Part shown: positions 60,292-64,000 of the stretch, in pieces | Layout of the letters: each line of letters begins with the position of its first letter | Numbering within the stretch: the stretch's first letter is position 1 | Assembly (NCBI GenBank): GCA_964531165.1 | Contig: CAZHEA010000003.1 | Span: 1 to 64,000, forward strand | Reading direction: 5' to 3' | DNA from: SZUA-229 sp964531165 | GTDB taxonomy: Bacteria; Pseudomonadota; Gammaproteobacteria; SZUA-229 | Length of the DNA: 64,000 nucleotides | Translations under genes and position numbers: made by a program | Notes under the pieces: generated by a model | Told to the model about the DNA's origin: nothing | Databases searched by the model: none | What the model saw: the letters and a program-made list of their open reading frames with translations, nothing else

Positions 60292-61395
60292 ATGGAATAT
60301 TTACAGGAACTACTTAACAAACTTCAAATTGATAAAGACTCAATCTGGATTACGCAGGTTTTTGTCATTGTATTTGTGACACTATTGATCAGCTTTTTTC
60401 AAAAACGTGCTTTTCACAAATTAAATATTAAGTTAACGAAAACCAGAAATCCATGGGATGATTTGTTAATTGGCTCAGCAGCGGGCCCGGTAGGTTATCT
60501 AATCTGGTTGCTTGGTGTTTTGTTTGCTGCGGAAATAGTACAGGCACAGAATCAGGCTGCAATATTTAATGTGATTGATCCGCTTCGTGACGTTGGTGTA
60601 ATTACGATTCTAATTTATTTTATTCTCCAGTTAATTAAAGGTACTGAGCAGATTCTGATAGCCAATCAGGCTAAGGACAAAGAACAGGACTTTGATAAAC
60701 ATACTGTGCATGCCATCGGCAAGCTGGTGAGAATTTCTGTTTTTATAACCGGAGGATTAATTTTACTGCAAACCCTTGGTTATAGTATATCCGGCATCCT
60801 TGCATTTGGTGGTGTTGGTGGTATTGCTATTGGTTTTGCGGCAAAAGATTTATTGGCGAACTTTTTTGGTGGTCTGATGATTTATCTGGACAGGCCGTTT
60901 AAAGTAGGGGACTGGATACGCTCGAGTGATCGGTCTATAGAAGGCACTGTAGAAAATATTGGCTGGCGTTTAACCCGAATTCGTACGTTTGATAAACGAC
61001 CGCTTTATGTACCCAACTCTATTTTTAATAATATCTCGGTTGAAAACCCTTCGCGCATGACGAATCGTCGAATTAAGGAAACGCTAGGCATTCGTTATGA
61101 TGATGCAGATAAAATGGCAACTATTATCGAACAGGTGAAAGCGATGTTAAAGAATCACCCGGATATTGACAATAATCAAACATTAATCGTTAATTTTAAT
61201 AGTTTCGCTGCTTCATCGTTAGACTTTTTTATCTATACTTTTACTAAAACGACAGACTGGATACTGTTTCATGAAATCAAACAGGATGTTCTTTTAAAAA
61301 TTGTTGAGATAATAGAGCACAATGGTGCTGAGTTTGCATTCCCAACATCCACACTGCATTTGCAAACAATGCCGGAATCAGGAATGCATAATTAA
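60292..61395 (+). CDS. MscS-family mechanosensitive channel
   Basis: 367 residues. Membrane helices near 15-38, 60-85, 95-118 and 143-170. The pore-lining family signature is GGVGGIAIGFAAKDLLANFFGGLMIYLDRPFKVGDWI (about 178-215), then the cytoplasmic beta-domain and C-terminal cage residues. An osmotic release channel is expected. The next gene starts on the last base of the stop (overlap by one base). Confidence 0.92.
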   Translation: MEYLQELLNKLQIDKDSIWITQVFVIVFVTLLISFFQKRAFHKLNIKLTKTRNPWDDLLIGSAAGPVGYLIWLLGVLFAAEIVQAQNQAAIFNVIDPLRDVGVITILIYFILQLIKGTEQILIANQAKDKEQDFDKHTVHAIGKLVRISVFITGGLILLQTLGYSISGILAFGGVGGIAIGFAAKDLLANFFGGLMIYLDRPFKVGDWIRSSDRSIEGTVENIGWRLTRIRTFDKRPLYVPNSIFNNISVENPSRMTNRRIKETLGIRYDDADKMATIIEQVKAMLKNHPDIDNNQTLIVNFNSFAASSLDFFIYTFTKTTDWILFHEIKQDVLLKIVEIIEHNGAEFAFPTSTLHLQTMPESGMHN

Positions 61396-61763
61396 TGGCT
61401 GACAAATTACTTGTAGTTATGGCGAATGTTGATATCACTCGACCGGCAGAAATATTGCCACCTCTATTGCAGGCTACGGTAGCTGCGGCGATGGAATTCG
61501 AAGTGGAGGTGTTGTTTACCGGTCAGGCAGGCCAGCTGGCGATGAAGGGGGAAGCTGAAAAACTATTGTTACAGGAAGACGATAGCAACAGTGTCTATGA
61601 TCATATAAAACAGGCGCGACAGGCGGGGGTTGTTTTTAAGGTGTGCACACCGGCTTTAAAATTTTGGGGAGATAATATTATACCCGAAATTCAGGAAACG
61701 GTTGGTGGCGCGTATATTATTAATGAATCAATGGATGACAGTGTCGTTACCTTTACTTACTAA
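61395..61763 (+). CDS. DsrE-family small protein
   Basis: 122 residues. A single DsrE/DsrF-like fold: KLLVVMANVDITRPAEILPPLLQATVAAAMEFEVEVLFTGQAGQLA and VVFKVCTPALKFWGDNII with one conserved-looking Cys (about 84). Some family members carry sulfur-relay cysteines; this one has a Cys in the C-terminal half, so either a sulfur-handling or a ligand-binding role is possible. Overlaps the MscS stop by one base; followed at one base by the phosphoribosyltransferase gene, indicating one operon. Confidence 0.85.
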   Translation: MADKLLVVMANVDITRPAEILPPLLQATVAAAMEFEVEVLFTGQAGQLAMKGEAEKLLLQEDDSNSVYDHIKQARQAGVVFKVCTPALKFWGDNIIPEIQETVGGAYIINESMDDSVVTFTY

Positions 61764-61764
61764 T

Positions 61765-62319
61765 ATGCAAAACTATTTGCAGGCGCAACAGGTTTTAAAT
61801 GATGCGCAGTTAATTTTCACTGCAGAGCAGGTTCAGCAGGCGATTATTCAACTGGCTGAAAAAATTAATGCTCGGTTTTCAGATGTATCAGAGCCGGTTA
61901 TTGTTTTGCCTGTTATGAATGGAGGGTTGATATTAAGTGGACAGTTGATTACACGGTTTAATTTTCCATTGCTAATTGATTACTGTCATGCAACCCGTTA
62001 TAGAGATGAAACAACTGGCAGTCAGCTACAATGGATAGTAAAACCGCAAAATAATCTTGCAGGTCGAACCATTTTAATTATCGATGATATCTTTGATGAA
62101 GGCTATACGCTTAAGTCGGTGACAGAGTTCTGTCAAACAGAAAATGCACAACAGGTTCTATCCGCGGTTTTATTAGAAAAAAATCATCCACGAAAAACGG
62201 CTGATCTAAAAAGTGATTTTATCGGTTTACAGGTTGAAGATAGATATGTGTTCGGATTTGGAATGGATTTTAAAGGCTTTCATCGTCAGCTTGATGCTAT
62301 CTATGCCGTTGCTGAATAA
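61765..62319 (+). CDS. Hypoxanthine-type phosphoribosyltransferase
   Basis: 184 residues from ATG 61765, one base after the DsrE stop; longer frames run into that gene. Type I PRTase: VIVLPVMNGGLILSGQL (PPi loop region), the PRPP-binding motif IIDDIFDEGYTL (residues near 110-121) and the purine-binding end DRYVFGFGMDFKGFHRQL. The YVFGFGMD stretch is characteristic of hypoxanthine-guanine PRTases. It would convert hypoxanthine and PRPP to IMP. Downstream gene is a methylthioinosine phosphorylase whose product base is hypoxanthine, so the two form a salvage pair. Confidence 0.9.
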   Translation: MQNYLQAQQVLNDAQLIFTAEQVQQAIIQLAEKINARFSDVSEPVIVLPVMNGGLILSGQLITRFNFPLLIDYCHATRYRDETTGSQLQWIVKPQNNLAGRTILIIDDIFDEGYTLKSVTEFCQTENAQQVLSAVLLEKNHPRKTADLKSDFIGLQVEDRYVFGFGMDFKGFHRQLDAIYAVAE

Positions 62320-62336
62320 AAAATATGGAATTATAA

Positions 62337-63089
62337 GTGGATAAAAATTATAACATCAACACAGCTATTATCGGCGGTACAGGCTTATATGAACTCGACG
62401 GTTTTGAGCAGGTCGATCGGTTAACATTAATGACACAATGGGGAGAGCCTTCTTCAGATATCATTATAATGAAGGTAGATGAAACCCATATAGCATTTTT
62501 AAGCCGTCATGGATTTGAACATAATATACCCCCGCATAAAGTTAATTATCGAGCTAATTTGTGGGCGCTAAAAGAATGTGGAGTTAAGCAAATTATCGCT
62601 ATCGCAGCGGTAGGCGGAATTACTGATCAAATGTCACCACAGACCATTTGTATTCCGGATCAAATTATTGATTATACCTATGGACGACAGCAGACCTATT
62701 TTGAATCAGAGCAAGAGAGCGTTACACATATTGATTTTACCGAGCCCTATTGTTCACATTTACGTCAAACTTTACTGCAAACGTCTAAACAACAGTCAAT
62801 CGAAGTGATTGATGGCGGGGTTTATGCCGCGACTCAGGGCCCAAGACTGGAAACAGCAGCTGAAATACAGAAGTTAAAACGAGATGGTGCCGATATCGTC
62901 GGCATGACAGGTATGCCGGAGGCGACACTGGCACGCGAACTTGAGATTGATTATGCCTGCTGCTCACTGGTGGTTAACTGGGCTGCGGGTTGTGCAGGTA
63001 CGCATAAAATTGAGCATAGTGAGATGCAAAAGATCGTTGATTCGGGTATGTTGAAGGTGAAATCACTGTTAAGTACTTTGTTTGTTTAA
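62337..63089 (+). CDS. S-methyl-5'-thioinosine phosphorylase
   Basis: 250 residues with a GTG start; GGAA (62327-62330) is six bases upstream. MTAP/PNP fold with phosphate loop IIGGTGLYEL, SRHGFEHNIPPHKVNYRANLWAL, and ATQGPRLETAAEIQKLKRDGADIVGMTGMPEATLAREL. The position that is Asp in MTA phosphorylases (ATDYD) is Asn here (VVNWAAG), favouring 6-oxopurines, as in the Pseudomonas enzyme close to nagZ. It would cleave methylthioinosine to hypoxanthine and methylthioribose 1-phosphate, feeding the PRTase 17 bases upstream. Polyamine-derived methylthioadenosine would need a deaminase elsewhere. Confidence 0.9.
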   Translation: MDKNYNINTAIIGGTGLYELDGFEQVDRLTLMTQWGEPSSDIIIMKVDETHIAFLSRHGFEHNIPPHKVNYRANLWALKECGVKQIIAIAAVGGITDQMSPQTICIPDQIIDYTYGRQQTYFESEQESVTHIDFTEPYCSHLRQTLLQTSKQQSIEVIDGGVYAATQGPRLETAAEIQKLKRDGADIVGMTGMPEATLARELEIDYACCSLVVNWAAGCAGTHKIEHSEMQKIVDSGMLKVKSLLSTLFV

Positions 63090-63245
63090 CTAATGGGTCG
63101 CTGATATGGCTGATTTAGGCATTTTTGTATGATCTAAACCCGCCAGATGCTATTCATTTCATGCACTTAAGTCATTAGAGCATATCAATCAATATCACAA
63201 TGTTATAAAATACCCGCGCTTTCAAAGACAGATAAAGGGTGAATA

Positions 63246-63827
63246 ATGTCACGTGCCGATAAGGTATCAGACGCTACAGGTCTGGAAAAACTCATACTTA
63301 CACTTCGCTATCATGAGCAATCACGTCAGTGGTTTGCAGTGATATTTGTACTGGTTGTTAGTCTACTAGGCTCATATACACCCATATTGTTTATCATTGG
63401 TGGTGTGGTCGCTGCGGTCGGTACGCTTGTCCGCATGTGGGCTTCAGGCTATGTTATGAAAAACAAGGAGCTGGCTACTAACGGGCCATATGCTTATGTT
63501 CGTCATCCACTTTATGTGGGTAATATACTGTTGCTGGTTGGATTCTCAATTGCTTCATCTCAGTGGTGGCCATTTGTAGCGATGGTGGCATTGCTATGGT
63601 TTTATTATCCACCGACTATTTCATATGAAGATAATAAATTGCGTGATATTTTTGGTGCAGAGTGGGAAGAGTGGTCGAAAAATATTCATGCTCTTATCCC
63701 TACTTTCGGATCAAAAGCCGGGAGTGTAAAAAGCTCATGGTCTTTTAAGAAAAGTCTGATGCAGAATGCCGAGCCGCTTATTGTTATTTATCTGATAGGC
63801 TGCATGTATCTGCTTTATACCCGTTAG
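63246..63827 (+). CDS. ICMT/PEMT-like membrane methyltransferase
   Basis: 193 residues with about four membrane helices (near 37-55, 57-78, 97-125, 172-190). The family signature is GPYAYVRHPLYVGNILLLVGF (about 80-100), with NKLRDIFGAEWEEW near 135-150 completing the SAM- and lipid-binding site. The group includes isoprenylcysteine carboxyl methyltransferase and phospholipid N-methyltransferase relatives; the bacterial substrate is unknown. The next gene starts three bases after its stop. Confidence 0.87.
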   Translation: MSRADKVSDATGLEKLILTLRYHEQSRQWFAVIFVLVVSLLGSYTPILFIIGGVVAAVGTLVRMWASGYVMKNKELATNGPYAYVRHPLYVGNILLLVGFSIASSQWWPFVAMVALLWFYYPPTISYEDNKLRDIFGAEWEEWSKNIHALIPTFGSKAGSVKSSWSFKKSLMQNAEPLIVIYLIGCMYLLYTR

Positions 63828-63830
63828 TAA

Positions 63831-64000
63831 ATGTTAAACAATCTGGATTTTATTTCAGAAGCCCAATTAACCCGCTGGGTTAATGAGCATCTGAATTCAG
63901 ATAAGTTTGCTTTATCAGCAGGTTATCAGGGGAAAACTCTGCTGTTTGACGAGCTTAATCATAAGCTCGTTATCAAAGCCCCTCTGGGCAACTTTTTTAC
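63831..64000 (+). CDS. N-terminal part of an unidentified protein, cut by right edge
   Basis: 56 complete codons are visible, beginning MLNNLDFISEAQLTRWVNEH. ALSAGYQGKTLLFDELNHKLVIKAPLGNFF ends the visible part. The pairing of a GxQGKT turn with a VIKAP lysine looks like the ATP-binding loop and strand of a protein-kinase-like fold, but too little is present to be sure. It follows the methyltransferase by three bases, so probably the same operon. The rest lies outside the window. Confidence 0.6.
   Translation, partial: MLNNLDFISEAQLTRWVNEHLNSDKFALSAGYQGKTLLFDELNHKLVIKAPLGNFF

Noticed and set aside
1..64000. tRNA, rRNA, CRISPR array, prophage or insertion sequence anywhere in the window
   Set aside because: Intergenic regions were read for T-loop sequences, regularly spaced repeats and transposase or integrase frames; none found.

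Overview
The window reads as a chromosomal stretch of a Gammaproteobacterium, AT-rich by eye (about 40% GC, not computed), probably aquatic and able to meet low oxygen. Support comes from gene families and order typical of that class: minCDE, two-ACT-domain SerB, RlmG, HrpB, RIO kinase next to a SpoU methyltransferase, NagZ close to an S-methyl-5'-thioinosine phosphorylase, a PhoPQ-like pair and a perfect FNR-type box. I see no rRNA, tRNA, CRISPR array, transposase, integrase or prophage gene. The exact order and genus cannot be told from the sequence alone.

Layout. 1-6.3 kb: the C-terminal part of a U32-family enzyme, a 950-base intergenic region with strong inverted repeats, a PEP-CTERM surface protein with a palindrome-bearing promoter, a GST, an outer-membrane beta-barrel protein and two tandem spondin-domain proteins (one a lipoprotein). 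6.5-14.3 kb: membrane fatty-acid desaturase, TSUP permease, a choice-of-anchor-H exported protein, a PhoQ/PhoP-like two-component system with a PepSY mini-protein and a His-rich exported protein, then DUF2157 and GDYXXLXY membrane proteins. 14.4-18.7 kb: minCDE followed by two unrecognised genes (a helical protein and a Cys-cluster protein) and an unlisted 34-residue membrane microprotein that has its own FNR box, -10, Shine-Dalgarno and terminator. 19.2-35.2 kb: serB, secreted nuclease, rlmG, a long rhomboid protease, FHA and HDOD proteins, RIO kinase and SpoU methyltransferase, TlpA-like thioredoxin, lipoprotein amidase, RhlE-type helicase, a small DnaT-like protein, hrpB and a DUF445 protein.

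35.2-40.4 kb (minus strand): TonB-dependent receptor, YfiR-like periplasmic protein and a CHASE8-HAMP-HisKA-HATPase-REC-HPt hybrid kinase. This looks like a signalling module in which the YfiR/CHASE8 pair known from the YfiBNR cyclase system drives a phosphorelay. 40.7-48.7 kb: a YyaL-type thioredoxin-domain protein, an exported MBL-fold hydrolase, and a molybdenum hydroxylase locus with iorA-iorB diverging from xdhC and a MocA-like nucleotidyltransferase. 48.7-55.6 kb: a tightly overlapping RDD, SpoIIM, membrane protein, DUF4129, DUF4350, MoxR, DUF58 operon starting two bases after iorB. 55.9-64 kb: ABC exporter, ispF, YqiA-like esterase, nagZ, MscS channel, DsrE protein, a hypoxanthine-type phosphoribosyltransferase with methylthioinosine phosphorylase (6-oxopurine salvage), an ICMT-like methyltransferase and the first 56 complete codons of a gene cut by the right edge.

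Candidates for something undescribed are the FNR-driven microprotein at 18616, the receptor-YfiR-hybrid kinase module at 35-40 kb, the two unknown genes after minE, the structured intergenic region at 1235-1409, and PhoP-box-like direct repeats upstream of two exported-protein genes that flank the PhoPQ-like genes.
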